From Micractinium sp. NFX-FRZ (lineage: Eukaryota; Chlorophyta; Trebouxiophyceae; Chlorellales; Chlorellaceae): a DNA stretch of 64,000 nucleotides. The stretch spans positions 1-64,000 of the forward strand of contig JAPTJF010000023.1 of assembly GCA_029339195.1 (NCBI GenBank). The letters run 5' to 3'. Position 1 is the stretch's first letter. Every line of letters starts with the position of its first letter. The notes under the pieces were generated by a model, which ran no database searches, was not told the DNA's origin, and saw only the letters and a list, made by a program, of their open reading frames with translations. A program made the position numbers and the translations under genes. Shown one piece after another: positions 1 to 11,812 of this stretch.

Positions 1-283
1 CGGCAGGGGGACCCAAACACCGGGCGGCGCCCCGACCTCCCGCTGCCGTGAGCTAAAGCCAGAAGAGGCGTCACGAAGGCCGGGACAAGCTACTCGCAAC
101 CGCCCTGCCTGCATGCCATGTCTGCCCACCCACCCTGCCACGTCATGCTGCTGCCCCATTGACTCCCAGTATCTGCGTGTCGCAGCAGGCGTCACACCAA
201 CACCTCCGGTTGCCAGGTTGGCATGCAGCACACCTGCCCTGCTGGCGCCCCCCCCCCCCCCCAGCAAACGCTGTGGCACCTAC

Positions 284-1371
284 CCTCTTGCAGGGTCGAA
301 CCCATTGGCCTCCAAGTTCTCTTGCATCAAGGGGAGCACTTTATCCACATCAGTGATGGTCACCCGCGCACCCATGGCCGCCAGCGCCAGCCCCACCAGC
401 CCCACGCCTGCGCCCAGCTCCACGCAGCGCATGCCTGCAAGATGCATCACATGAGTGCGGGTGTGGTGGAGGGCAGGCAGAGTGTGTGGTTGTAAGGTGA
501 GGGGCAGCGAGGGCAGGCAGGGCGTGTGGGGCGAGGCCGAGGGAGACAGGGGAGCAGATGGGGTGGGCGGGGGACCCAGCATTCGTTAAGCTTTGCTGCC
601 TGCCACCTCGCGGAGCTCGGGAGCAAGGCATGCACGTGGCGGCTGGCAGCAGCACTCATACACTGAGCGGGATCCAGCTGGCAAGCCAAGGCAAACCCGT
701 TGAGCTGACCAGCAGGGCAGGGCAGGGCAGGGCAGGCCGGGGTCCCACCTAGGTAGCGGTAGTGTGGCTGCGCCGCCAGGTAGGCGGCAAGCACCAGGGC
801 ACCATCCCAGAGCGCCGCTGCCACGCCCAGCTTGGATGGGTTGACGCCCGCGCCCGCCAGCTGGTGCGGCTGCAGAGTGAGGAGCACCAATGTGCAACGA
901 GTGCTGGGTGCACATGCCGCGTTGAGGCAGCCGGCACAGCCGCAGTGGCAGGGCTCGGCCCAAGCCCTGCCCGACGGCGAGCACCCTTGCGACGTCACCC
1001 TGTTACCTGCAGGCGCACCCGGCCGCCCCACAGCACACAGCACCACTTGGAGGGCTCGGCCGAGACTTGCCTGCTGGATGATGCGCAAGCGCAACTCGCC
1101 CAAAGTCACCGCCACCTCCTCCGCGCTGTGCACCTCCCAGCGGTTGGGCTCCTCCAGAGTTTTGTGCACCAGCTCGCCGTCCTCCCACCTGGTAGGGGCG
1201 GGTGGGTCACGACTCGAGACACACGAGGGTTAGAGGAAGGCAGGCGGCGGCGGCGGCGGCGGCGGCGAGTCGGTCTTCCCGGCTGCACTGCCACACTCAA
1301 TGAATATGTGGGTGTCTAATTGGGGCCAGAAAGGGCATCCCTCACCTCTCAAAGTCGAGCGCAAATTGCAT
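284..1371 (-). CDS. METTL21-type protein-lysine methyltransferase, 3'-truncated by the window edge
   Basis: Seven-beta-strand SAM-dependent methyltransferase of the METTL21 family, which methylates lysines on chaperones and elongation factors. Exons, minus strand: 1346-1371, 1071-1188, 749-869, 284-434, all in phase. The predicted start is MQFALDFER; no ATG lies upstream in this frame before a stop. The family pre-core reads KLGVAAALWDGALVLAAYL, followed by SAM motif I (VELGAGVGLVG) and the motif II acidic end (VTITDVDK). The exon 2 donor appears to be the rare GC type (cag|gcaagt). The last exon seen ends in phase 2 and no continuation could be placed in bases 1-283, so the C-terminal half, including the expected post-I and substrate-facing region, must lie beyond base 1. 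The family is clear; the substrate cannot be told. Confidence 0.8.
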
Positions 1372-1761
1372 GTTGCTGCATACGAGGACGGGCGGGCGAG
1401 CCGCCCCTCCTGTAATAGGATGGTAACACTCTGAGCATTCGCTGCCACGCCCCGCTCAGCTGCCAAGGGATCCCACCAGCCGCCGACGTGGAAAAGCACG
1501 TGACGAATTTCCCCCGATCGCTGGTTGCCTCGCACCATCCTTACTTACTGTTCCCGATCAACCAGTCTCGCGGACGCAACAGCGTGCTCTTGCTTGACGG
1601 GCCCATCGTTGCCAGCAAAAAATAACTCGCCCGACCCAACCGGGCACCACAACCTGATTGTGATGACACCCAGCTTGTGGTAGGGCCTCCCGGCAACGGC
1701 GGTCCGAAGCGGCTCGTGCGGCACGCGGGCGCACACGCAGTTTGTGGGCTTCGCAGCCACA
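1372..1761. promoter_or_regulatory. Shared divergent promoter region
   Basis: A 390-bp gap separates the start codons of the methyltransferase (-) and the Janus-domain gene (+), so both 5' UTRs and core promoters must lie here. No clear TATA box or known motif is seen. This is the first of four head-to-head pairs in the window. Confidence 0.5.
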
Positions 1762-4700
1762 ATGTTGCGGCTGCCCAGGACAGCCACTGGTAGCAGCAAG
1801 AGGCAGCAACCACAACAGCAGGCGTCAACCTCCTCAGATGGCGCCGCTAGTCCAACCGATGTGCTCAGCGACCCCCAGCGAGCACGCAGCGCCAAGGTGC
1901 TGGAGCGGAGCTACAACGCTGATCTAGCGCCCGAGGGGCACGCACAAGACGTGCTGCACCTGCTCACCGCCGGCTGGTGGGTGCTCCAGGCCATGCCGCA
2001 CACTGCCGCCCCGCCGCACGCGTCATACCCTCCCCCTTCCAGTGCCTGCCCCAGCTTGCTGCCAATCCAACCAGCCTTGGACGTGCTTGTCGCTTTGCAA
2101 CATGCAATCTGCAGCCCTCCGCCTCATGCCCTGGCTGCGCCAAGCTGCCCACCGTGTCTCGCCTGCCGCGCCCGCCGTCTGCCACGCAGGTTCGGACCAC
2201 TCGCACGCACCAAGGCAGCACCCACAGTCCTGCCTTTTGAGGACTCAGATGAAGAGACGCCGCCGCTGCCAGTGCGCCGCCGCCAGCAGCCGTCGCCGCA
2301 GCGGCAGCAGCAGCAACCGCCGCAGCAACAGCAGCAATGGGGTGCGGCGGCTGCCGGGCCCGGGTCTGACCGTGACTCTGATGCCACCGGCGGCTCCACC
2401 CATAGCCACCGCAGCCAGAACTCGGACGCTGCACAGCCCCCGCCAGCGCAGCAACCTCATTTGCAGCAGCAGCAGCAGCAGCAGCAGCGTGGCAGCCTGC
2501 CGTCTGCCACCCTATCGCGGCCGATCTTGACGCGCCTGCAGCAGGACCGGCAAGCGGCGGCAGCCATCCAGGACCTCCCCGGCATCGGCACCTGGGCGGG
2601 CCGGTACAGGCTGTTTGGTGGCAAGCAGGCGCAGCAGGAGCAGGCACAGCAGGCACAGCCTGCAGCTGCGGCGTCCCTGGCGCAGGGCGTTGCGGCCGGG
2701 GCAGCCGAGGCGGCGCAGCAGCAGCAAGCACTAGAGGAGCAGCAGCAGCAGCTGCTGCTGCAGCCCGCGGGCGGCTCCTTTGGCAGCCCCGTGGTGCTGC
2801 GCCCGGGCGGCTTTGGTGGACCAGCAGACGCAACAGAGGGGCGGCAGCACGGCTGGCGGCAGGTGTATGGGTCTGAGGAGGCCCAGGAGGATGCGTGGCG
2901 CTGGCGGTTCAGCCGCAAGTGGGCCACGGAGCAGCAGCGGTACTATGAGGGGGCCAAGCCGGGGGAGGAGCCGGGGAGCCTGGTCAGCGATGACCTGGAT
3001 GCGCTGGCCTTCACGCAGGTGGGTGGGTGGGCATGTCTAGGGGGGTGGGAGGACGGGTGGATGGGTGTCGTGTGCAGCTGATCCTCAGGTTGAGTTTGTG
3101 GTTGGGTGTTATCACGTAGTGAGGAGCAGACGAGCTTGGCAGGCTGGCGATGCTGGCAGCAGGAGATAGCAGCGGCAGCAGCAGCAGCAGGAGCAGGGAG
3201 GGGGCGGCTGGACTGCGACTCGGCCCACCGGGTGGCAATCGCCGCCTGGCCTGCGCTGACTTTGTTGCGCTGCCATGAGCTACCTCACACCCACTCCTGT
3301 GGTCAATCAATCAATCAGTCCCTGCTTCTGTGCGCCCCGTGGCCGTCCTGCGTGCGTTGCTGCAGGCGTGCGGGACAGGGGTGAACCTGCAGGTCATGCC
3401 CACCTCCGCACAGCGGCCCTCCCACCTGGCCGCGTCGACAGAGGAGGGGCAGCTGGGGATTGAGGGCTCGCACTCAACGCTGTCGCTGTGCCAGTTTGAC
3501 GTGGATGCCTCGTACATGAGCGCTGGCCCGCTGAGCGCCGAGATGTCGCCGGGCAACAGCGCGCACGGCGCGCGTGGCGCGGCCGCCGCGCTGCAGCTGC
3601 AGCGCGCGGGCAGCGGCGGGGCGACCCCCGGCGGCAGCGGCGCGGGCCGCGCCCGCGCGGCCTTCCCAGCGGCGCTGCCGCAGGGGTGGCAGGGCGGCGG
3701 CGCGGCGCCCTCGCCGCGCGGCCCCAGCGCCACCCGCACTGTGCTCTCCATGGCCAGCAAGGCGCGTGACCTGCTGCAGAAGCAGGGAGCCATTGAGGCC
3801 GAGGTGGAGGACAGGTGTGCGGGTGGTTGTGGTGGGAGTGATGGGGGAGGGCTGGCATGCAAGGGGGGCTGGGCTGGCACCGCACCGCACCGCCCCTCCC
3901 GATGGGATGACGGCTGGGCTGGGTGGCTGCAGGACGAGGTCAGGTGACACTGAAGGATACCATGTGGGATACCATGTGGGATGCATGTGGGATACTGTAG
4001 CCACCCGCAAGCATGTGGGGGCGGAGCGGCGGTGACGGTGCCTGGGCTGGCGCCTCCCGAGCCGCGCTGTCCTGCAAGCAGCCGCACCCGGCGGCCCGCC
4101 ACCCCCGCCCCCCTTCCTCTGCACACCCGTTCCCTGTGGTCACATTGCGGCCATCCTCTGGCTCTGCCTCTTCTGACCCTGCCTCTGCTGTTGACCCTGC
4201 CACTTCTGGCCCTGCAGGTGGGAGCGCACTCGCAGCGTGGGAGGCGCCTGGGTGGGCGACGTCCTGCAGCCCGTGCGCATCGACATGCTGGGGCGCTTCA
4301 AGTACTGCGTGCTGCGCGTCAGGTGGGCTGCGGCTGGTGGCAGGGGGCGCGGAGGCTCCATTTGGTACTGCTGGCAGCAGGTGGCGGTTTGTTTTTATCA
4401 GCAGTCAGAGGGGCTGGTGTTGTGTATGGGCTTCCGTTACGGGTTCTCACAGCAATGCCCCTGCCCAGTGGGCAGCAAAGCTCTGTGCCCGTGCGGCGCT
4501 GCCGTGCCGAGGGTGGAATGGCGAAGATTGCTCAAGCTTGCTTCTCTGCTGCACGTGCCCCTTGAGCCTGCAGCGACGGCGCCGGGCACACCCGCTTCCT
4601 GGTGCGCGGCCGCGCCGGCGCCAGCCCTGCGCAGCTGCTCGAGGCGGCGCAGCAGGAGGCGGCTGGCGTCAGCCGCACACAAGGCCTGCCCACCGTGACG

Positions 4701-5455
4701 GTTGAGGTGGTGGGAGGAGGCCGGATGGAGTGGTGAGTGCCAGCCTGCAGCGGCGGAAGGCCAAGCTGTGCCTGCGCCTGCTGCCGTGATGGGACTGATG
4801 CAAGCTTGCACTGCTGCTGCTGCTGCTGCTGCTGCTTGCAAGGCGGTGCTTGTTGCAAATGGCGGACCATACAGCCTTGCTGGCCCACCGACGTCCCTGC
4901 CTCTGCCGGCCGCTCATCCCCCTGCCTGCGCCCCCGGTGCGTGCCTCTGCCCCCGTGCAGGCGGGAGGACACTGAGCGCGAGCTGCATGTGCAGCCCAGC
5001 ACGATTGCGGGGGACGCGCTGCAACGAGCCGCCAGCGACTCGCCCACCAAGACGCCCTACCTGGGGTGAGGGCGGCGCAGTGTTTATTTGCTCACTTCTG
5101 TGTGTATTTACACGCCAACGGATGGGGAGTGAAGTGGGGCAGTGGGGCGGCGCGGCAGCGGCGTGTAGGCAGGCAACTGATGGAGGGTGCCTGTTATGGG
5201 AGGCAGCTGCTGCGGCACGCGCAGCCCCAGGCCCTGCTCTTAGCTGGCTGGCCCGCCCGTCACGCCCAACTGGCGCTGCTGCGATGCGCCGCCAACCTCC
5301 CCACCTCGCCCCCCCACTCACCCCTTTATGCCTGCAGCGACATGAGCGGCCTCACTGCCTCTTTGGTCCGGCAGGCCCTCCCCTGCCACTTCCGCATCAC
5401 CACCGCTGGCGCCCAGCGCAGCGCCAGCGGCGCCTTTGCCGCCAACCGCATCTAG
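1762..5455 (+). CDS. Gln-rich protein with C-terminal Janus/PHPT1-like domain
   Basis: Exons 1762-1976, 2190-3018, 3366-3814, 4218-4322, 4574-4732, 4961-5065 and 5338-5455 join in phase to 659 aa, ending in TAG. An upstream GTG at 1744 is open but the first ATG is at 1762. Residues 1-500 are low-complexity (polyGln, Ala/Gly-rich, acidic DSDEE) with a short conserved-looking patch LPGIGTWAGRYRLFGGK. The last ~160 residues resemble the 14-kDa phosphohistidine phosphatase/Janus fold: FKYCVLRV matches FKYVLIRV, LVRG matches IVRG, and VEVVGGGRM matches CECLGGGRI. The catalytic His of PHPT1 (in its EYHAD segment) is replaced by Ser-Pro-Ala, and an insertion separates the last strand. If the match is right, the domain is probably non-catalytic. 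I infer a regulatory or binding role. The domain call is moderate; the exon model is good. Confidence 0.65.
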
Positions 5456-6795
5456 TGTACTGCTAGCGCCACCGCAGATTGGGGCTGGCCGCATGCTTGC
5501 CCCACCCTGCTACTTAATGCCCAGCCTTGCTACTTAATTGCTGGCCCCTCGTTGACCCCTCCACACAACAACACCCTTGCGCCTGTGCCGGGCCAGCCCC
5601 GCCTGCCGGCCTGCCCGCGCGCGCCGGCACAGCTGCCGCAGCCAACAACAAATGATTGGAAAGAACTTGCTATCAGTCCACTCGCCCCATGCCCCTGCCC
5701 CACCCTCCTATGCACCTGTTTCACACCCACCAGCGCCTGCCCGTTGTGGGCCCCGCTCTATCCCCCACCCACCACGCCTCACATCACGCCCACACGCTTA
5801 TACAGCCCCCCACACGTGGTGTCAGGGTGTGTCCACAATCCTAGGAATGGCACGCCCTGCCCCTTTCATCTCTACCGCATGCAAGCCAAGCAACAACAAG
5901 ATGGCACACGCCGTTTTTTTTCCTCCCAGATTCCAACGAACCATTGCTTTTGCCCACCCCTTGCCTCCTTCATCCCCCCCCTCTGTGCAACTGACTTGAT
6001 CTGTCTTTCTTTGGTCATTCCCTTGCCTGCCCTCGCTGTTGCATGTACTAGCACACACACACCGTCCGGTGCTGCCTCTGCAGCACCCACCCCAGCGCCT
6101 GTGTGGCTGCCACAGGCCCGTGCTTGTGCTGTTCCCGGCTGCTGCTTCCAGCAGCAACCGGGGCGCAGGTGCACGCTTGGCCAGATGCATGCGCTGTATG
6201 TCCCCCCCCTGTCTCTCCCCTCCTCCTCTGCCCATCTCCACACTTGCCCCGCACAATGCTGCACTCGGAGTAGCCCTGCGGAACACCGCGCCCTATCATC
6301 ATCCCCACCAGCACCGCACTCTGCCACGCCGCTGTGCTGCGCTCTGCTACGCCCCTCTTCCACGCACACCTTGCTACCCCCTCGTTTCGTACCCGCTGCA
6401 CCAGCCTTTTGAACGCCCCTTCTGCGACCTGCGCTGCCGCTCAAGCGATCTCTCTCCCCCTTGCCCCCCCCCCCCCCCCTTTTTCGTTATGCCCTTCCCG
6501 CTGCTTTCTTGATAGAGAGCAAGAGGAACGCTGAGCGACCCTGTTTTTGACCCGTCTGCGAGTGTGTAAGCCTCCTAGAGCAGAAAAAGTGCGCAGCAGA
6601 CCTCTGGTCGCGGCGCACACATAAGCAGGGATGCACGCAAGGAGGCAGGCAGGCACGCCTCTCGGCGAGATGTGCAGGCCGGAGGCACTGCCATTGCCTC
6701 ACGTCGACGCAGGCTGGCGCATGCTCCCCCCGCTGCCTTGTGCCGGTGCTGCCACGGCTGCTGCTGGGCCCTGGTTGCCGCCTCGCTGTGCGGCC
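5456..6795. other. Convergent 3' region, C-rich, no gene
   Basis: This 1.34-kb stretch lies between the stop codons of two convergent genes. It is pyrimidine-rich on the plus strand, with a run of C at 6463-6478. A TGTAA at 6565-6569 could end a long 3' UTR of the upstream gene. The reading frames here show no domain and no splice-consistent exon. Confidence 0.45.
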
Positions 6796-9700
6796 TCATG
6801 CCGGCGCCGGCTGCCGCTGCTTGGGCCGGATTTCCGCCTCTGCAATGTCCCGCACATAGATGACATCCGCGGGGTGCTCCTTCTCGCCCTGCGTCTCGTC
6901 AGTGGGGAGAGACACAAAATGGTGACTCGAGCGGGTGAATTGGTTGATCGAACACAAAGGATTGGGGTGGGGGATGGACATTGGGTGGGGGCGGGATGTC
7001 GGCTGTGTGGGGCTGTGTGCATGCCTGGGTGTGGGGCGGGGCCCCAGCGCCATGCGAGGCAGCATGAACACCCACGCAACCCTCCTCCTTCCCACCCTAC
7101 CCTCATCGCCCAATATCTCCCTCCCTGCTTCGCCCCTCCCTGCCCTGCCTACCCGCCCAATAGTGCGCCGCACCACCACCACCAACTGTCGCTGCCGCTG
7201 CCAAGTGCCCACAAGATTGATCCACCCAGCCTTTCCCCGAGGAATGCCAACAGCTGCCCCCACCCACCCACCTCCTCAACGGTGTAGCTGCCCGCCACCG
7301 CCAGCTGTCACTGCCGCCCTGCGCTGCCAACTGCCCACACTGACAAACGATCCAGCCCTTCACGCTGAAATCTGCCCCCCACCCCCCACCTGCTCAAAGG
7401 TGTAGCTGGCCGCCACCGCCAGCTGTGTGGAGGCGCCGTTGAAGGCGAGGGCGGCCACCGAGGTTGGGTACCCCGCCACCTGGTGCAGCCGCTTCTTGTT
7501 CTCGCCGTCCCAGAAGTTGACCACGCCGTCGCCGCCTGCAGAAGAGGAGGGAGGAAGGGAGGGAGGGAGGGGTGTGCACATGTCATGAGGGGGGGAGGCA
7601 GCCCCGCCCCGCCTGCTGTGCTGCTGCTGGCAAAGGGGATTGCCGCTGTGCTGCGCCATGCAAGCTGCCCCCGCCTCACCGCCGGTGGCAAAGGTGCCAA
7701 AGCGCCGGTTGAATGCCAGCGCGTTGACGGGGAAGACCAAGTCCTTGCCGCCCTCGCTGCGCCGGTGGCACTTGAACGCGTACTTGCGGGCCTGAGGCAG
7801 CAGGAACAGGAGGGCAGGAGGGAGGGGAGGGTCTCAGGCAGGGGGAGATGATGGCGGCGGGTCAAATGGTGCACGGCTTGAGGCAGGCACTCCCCTGCTG
7901 TTGAAGCACAGTGTAAGGCACGGCCACCTCACACCTGCCAGCACACCTGTGATGCCTCCCGACAGCTCGCCTGGGAGGATTCACACCAAGCCGCTGCCTG
8001 CACTCCACCAACATGCTACCCGACAACAAAGAGACCATCGGCACACAAACAGAACATAACCCACACACCAAGAAAGGGGCGGACCACCTGCGAGGCCTCG
8101 GATGGATCCAACACTCCCAGGACGCTGCAATCCCACTCCAACATCCGACCCCACAACACAAAACCACGCACTCAAACTTGAAACGAGACGGACACAGGCG
8201 CACACTCGTGACAAGGAGGAGCACACCAACCCGCCCACCTGCGAGGCCTCTGAGGGGTCGAAGAACTCCCAGGCCACCCGCCCCTCCACCGACCCCAGCG
8301 TGTACCCAGCGCCGTCGGGGAAGCAGCGCACGCTGCGCGTCTGGAACTTGAGGCTCGACTCGCGCCGCTGCTCCGGCTGGCCGCTCTCCAGGCTGCGGGG
8401 GGGGGCGGGGCCCGGGGAGGGGCGGGGGAAAAGGTGTGAAGATGAGGCAGCAAAGCGAGACTCGACCTTTGGGGCTCGCCTCCCACCGCGGCTCAGGCTG
8501 CCTGCTCTGCACGCTGCAATGTGGCAGGGGCCTGCCTTAGGTGGCGCGGTGCGTGGCAGCGGGGTGGTTTGACAGGGTGTGGCAGCGGCAGCGGGGAGGG
8601 GCATGGGTGGCATAATAAGCCTTCTGCGTGGTCGTCAGCCTTGTTGGCCCCCCTAACCTGATGAGCCAGCCCAGCGGTGCCTGCTCAGCTTCCCTGCCAC
8701 CCCACAAGCCCCTCTGCCAGCCACAAGTCACCCGAACGTGGCGACGCATGCACCCTGCCCTGTGCCTACCCCCTGGCACCCTGCCCCCCTCCCTCCCCCC
8801 TCCCTCGTGTGCTCAGAACCAATAATCCTGGCCGGATGGGGCCCCCACCCGCCACCTGTTGACATGACGTGCACAGCGGCAGCAGCACTGCCCTCCCAGC
8901 AGCACTGCCCTCCCCTCTCTGGCCCCCGACCCAACTCCACGCCCTCCCCCGCCTCACGTCCGCAGGTCAAAGATGTCGACGTGCCGCCCCGACATGGCCA
9001 CCACGAGGCGTGTGTCGCTGGCGCTCATGCTGTACACCTTGCCCGGCAGCTGCAGCCGCGCCACCTGCTGGCCCGCGGGGCCGGGTGCCAGCCGGGGGTC
9101 CCACAGCCGCAGCGTGCTGTGTGGAGGGGGGAGAGGGGAACATGGGTGGGTGGGGCGAGGTGGGGTGGGGTGAGGGTGAGGGTACGGGCAGTGGCTTGAG
9201 GGCTCACATGGGGCACCGTGAGGTGGGGTGGGGTGGGGTCCCTTGCTGAGGCACCGCATGGGGGGAGCAGGAGGCTGGGATGGGGGGCTGCGGCCAGCTG
9301 CACAGAAGGTGCCGTCAAGAGTACACAGACAGACACGGGATGGCATCAGCAGCTGGCAGTTAAGTCTTACAGCCTGCCTGCCTGCCTGCCTGCAGCTCTG
9401 AGGGCCACCCACACGCCGCATGCACAGGCCCTTCCCTGCTCGCTTCCTCTGTTACCCGTCAGCCCTGGTGCACGCGTCCCACGTGCGGCCCCTCCCCGCC
9501 CAACCAGCACGCACCTGTCCCAGCTGCCAGTGGCCACCAGCCCTCTGCTGGGCAGCCACTCCACACACTTGACCGCTGCATCGTGCCTGCCCAGCACCGC
9601 TTCCTGGCCGCCAAAGAAGTCGTAGCTGCAAGAACAGGGGGTGAGGTCAGGCGAGCTGGGCATGTGGGCTGGGCATGGGTGGGAGCCGGGGGCGGTGTGG

Positions 9701-10406
9701 GGCAAGCGAGGGGCCGAGGTGGACGGAGGCAGCCATTCGATTAATGGCACCTCGTCCACGCCATGCACAGCCACCTAATGTGTGCAGCACAGCAGTGCTG
9801 TGCGCGACTCGGAAAATCCCAGCAGCCAGGCTCCCCTGTCCCACGCTCATCACATCCCACCGCTTCACCGCCCGCTACAACCTCGGTCTCAGGGCTCCAG
9901 CCCCCCCCCCGTAACCCCTCCTCCCTCCCTCCCTCACCGCTTCACAGCGTTGTCCAGCCCTCCAGTGTAGATGAGCCCCTCGTTCTCAAAAGCTGCATCC
10001 AGCACGGGCGCCCCGTGTGCAAAGGTGCCCTGCAGCGTGGCTGCTGTGGCGTCGTACACGCGTGCAGTCTGCCGACAGGAGGGGCAGGGGGTAGAGGCGG
10101 GCGGGGGGGGGGAGGGTACCAGGGGCTAGGTTTCAGGCAAGAAGTGTGGGTACAGGGGTGGACTATGTGAGGAGACAAGGCTGTACACAAAAAGGGCCGC
10201 ACAGTGGCAAAATGAGACGGCCGCGACGTGCAGGAGACCGGCTATAGCTGCACAGCACCCGCAACAGTGCATGGTGCCTTGAGCAAGCTCACCCCGTCCC
10301 AGCTGGAGGCCAGCAGCAGCGGCGAGTCCGCGTAGAACTGCAAGCTGGTGATTCCATCAGCGGGAGCGTCGGGCAGCACCCGCCCCAAGCCCGTCGGCGC
10401 CGACAT
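6796..10406 (-). CDS. BUB3: Mitotic checkpoint protein BUB3 (WD40)
   Basis: Exons, minus strand: 10293-10406, 9938-10068, 9515-9625, 8958-9116, 8239-8392, 7680-7791, 7390-7535, 6796-6888. All junctions keep phase, giving 339 aa (human BUB3 is 328). It is a seven-bladed WD40 propeller that binds GLEBS motifs of BUB1/BUBR1 at kinetochores and also MELT repeats of KNL1. Conserved BUB3 landmarks are present: [21 protein letters not shown] near the N-terminus, [26 protein letters not shown] at residues 180-191, [20 protein letters not shown], and [20 protein letters not shown]. The ending DAE/KPKS of animal BUB3 is matched by AEAEIRPKQ. It shares a 308-bp promoter with LYRM1. The acceptor of the last exon has an alternative 6 bp upstream. 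Intron 7 carries a tandem copy of the end of exon 7. Confidence 0.95.
7180..7425. repeat. ~118-bp tandem repeat spanning intron 7 and the end of BUB3 exon 7
   Basis: The exon 7 end (7388-7427) recurs at about 7270-7309 inside the intron with a few mismatches (shared core GGTGTAGCTG and CCGCCACCGCCAGCTGT). The flanking intron sequence (AGTGCCCAC/ACTGCCCAC, GATCCA) repeats with the same spacing. The unit is therefore about 118 bp and crosses the exon-intron boundary. Confidence 0.7.
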
Positions 10407-10714
10407 GGCGGCGGCGGCGGTGACCGTCTGTCGGCCCCCCTTTTGGCGCCCTCCGCGCTCCGCTTCCTCTACGACCGTGTGCCACGCAGCACTCCGAAGC
10501 TGCCGGAAGCGCTGTGCTGCGCTGCAAGCTGCTTTCGCGCTACGGATGGGCCGATGGCGATACTCCCAAGTGCAGGTATCGTTGATCTTGAGAACTGATA
10601 GCCTCCCTCCTCTTGCTGTCTCGTTGGCTGGTGCCAGCACGGCTCGAGCACAGCACACAGCAGGCTCAAGACTTTGGCCTCAATTCGGCTCCACGGCATT
10701 CCGATTTTGCCGGT
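10407..10714. promoter_or_regulatory. Shared divergent promoter BUB3/LYRM1
   Basis: The 308 bp between two start codons on opposite strands must hold both promoters and 5' UTRs. No TATA-like box is obvious. Confidence 0.5.
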
Positions 10715-11812
10715 ATGGCGTCCAGCACCCGTCAGCAGGCCCTGTCGCTCTTCCGGCGTCTTCTGCGAGCGGCGCGGCAGTGGCAGGGCTCGGCCGAGGT
10801 GAGAAACCATCCCACGGCGCATTGGAAGGACTTTTTAGGTGACAAGCGAAGCACTGATCGCAGAGGGTTTGGCTGGGGAGGCTGCGGCTGCCCACCGCCA
10901 GGCCGACGCACTGCCGCCGCCATGTGCACGCCCACCTTTGCCGTGCAGGAGGCGGATTACATCAGGCAGGAGGCACGCCAGCAGTTCCGCGCCAGGCAGC
11001 GCAACAGCAGCAGCAGCGAGGAGATAGCGCAAGCGGTGAGCAAAGGAAGGGTGCACGTGCCTGCCAGGGGCACCACGTTGGGGGCGGCTGCGGCCGGACA
11101 TCAGCCGGTGCAGCGCAGCTATAAATAGGGGCGCTGGCTAGCGCCAGCCTCCTGTCTTCATTCAGCACAATGTAACAGCAGCGCACGCCTGCCCGCGCCT
11201 CTCCACCCCGGCATGCATCCTCACAACCCCACGCCACCCCTACCCGCGCGCCCTCCCTGGACAGCTGGAGGAGGGAGAGAAGCGGTTGGAGATAGCTCTG
11301 CACTACGGCATCGCTTACCCACGGTTGTTCCACGCAGACCAGTTTGCAAAGGTGCGCCCCGCTTGGGCTGCACTGCTGAGCTGGCGGAGTGGCTGCCAGC
11401 GTGGGTGGCTGGCAAGCATTACCCTCAGCGGAAATGAGCTGCCGGCACTGCAGCCGTCTCCAGTCCCACCCAGGCAGGCCGCCACCTGCCTCGAGCCTAG
11501 TGAGCCAGCTGTGCTGTGCTGTGCTGTGCTGTGCTGTGCTGTGCCACCTGTGCTGCGGGCCGCCAGTTTCACCCCACCATCCAACTGTCTGTCCCCTGCC
11601 TCCCTTCGCAGGTACCCTACGTGCAAGCTCCCCGGCTCGAAGAGGCAGATCCAGAGGCAGTGGCCAGCGGAATCAAAGACCCGCAAATGGCGGCACGGCT
11701 GGCAGCGGCAGCGCGGCGGAGAAGAGAGCGGCTGGCGGCGGAGCAGCAGCAGCAGCAGCAACAAGGGGACAAAGCAGAGCAGCAGGGAGACAGCGGCGGC
11801 GGAAGCAGGTAG
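10715..11812 (+). CDS. LYRM1: LYR motif-containing protein 1
   Basis: Exons 10715-10798, 10949-11035, 11265-11351 and 11612-11812 join in phase to 152 aa (human LYRM1 is 122). LYR/complex1_LYR proteins are small three-helix mitochondrial adaptors that bind acyl-ACP and help Fe-S delivery or respiratory-complex assembly. The N-terminal RQQALSLFRRLLRAARQW matches human RQEVLGLYRSIFRLARKW, so the LYR tripeptide is LFR here. The block RLEIALHYGIAYPRLFH matches human RIEIGLHYKIPYPRPIH and is the LYRM1 signature rather than a generic LYR match. The C-terminus adds a basic AARRRRERLAAE stretch and a polyGln tail. Intron 3 holds a GTGCT pentamer repeat (11511-11543). A TGTAA at 12196-12200 is a plausible poly(A) signal. 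Confidence 0.9.

Noticed and set aside
1..283. A further exon of the methyltransferase at the left edge
   Set aside because: Candidate acceptors give frames without the expected family motifs, so no exon is claimed there.
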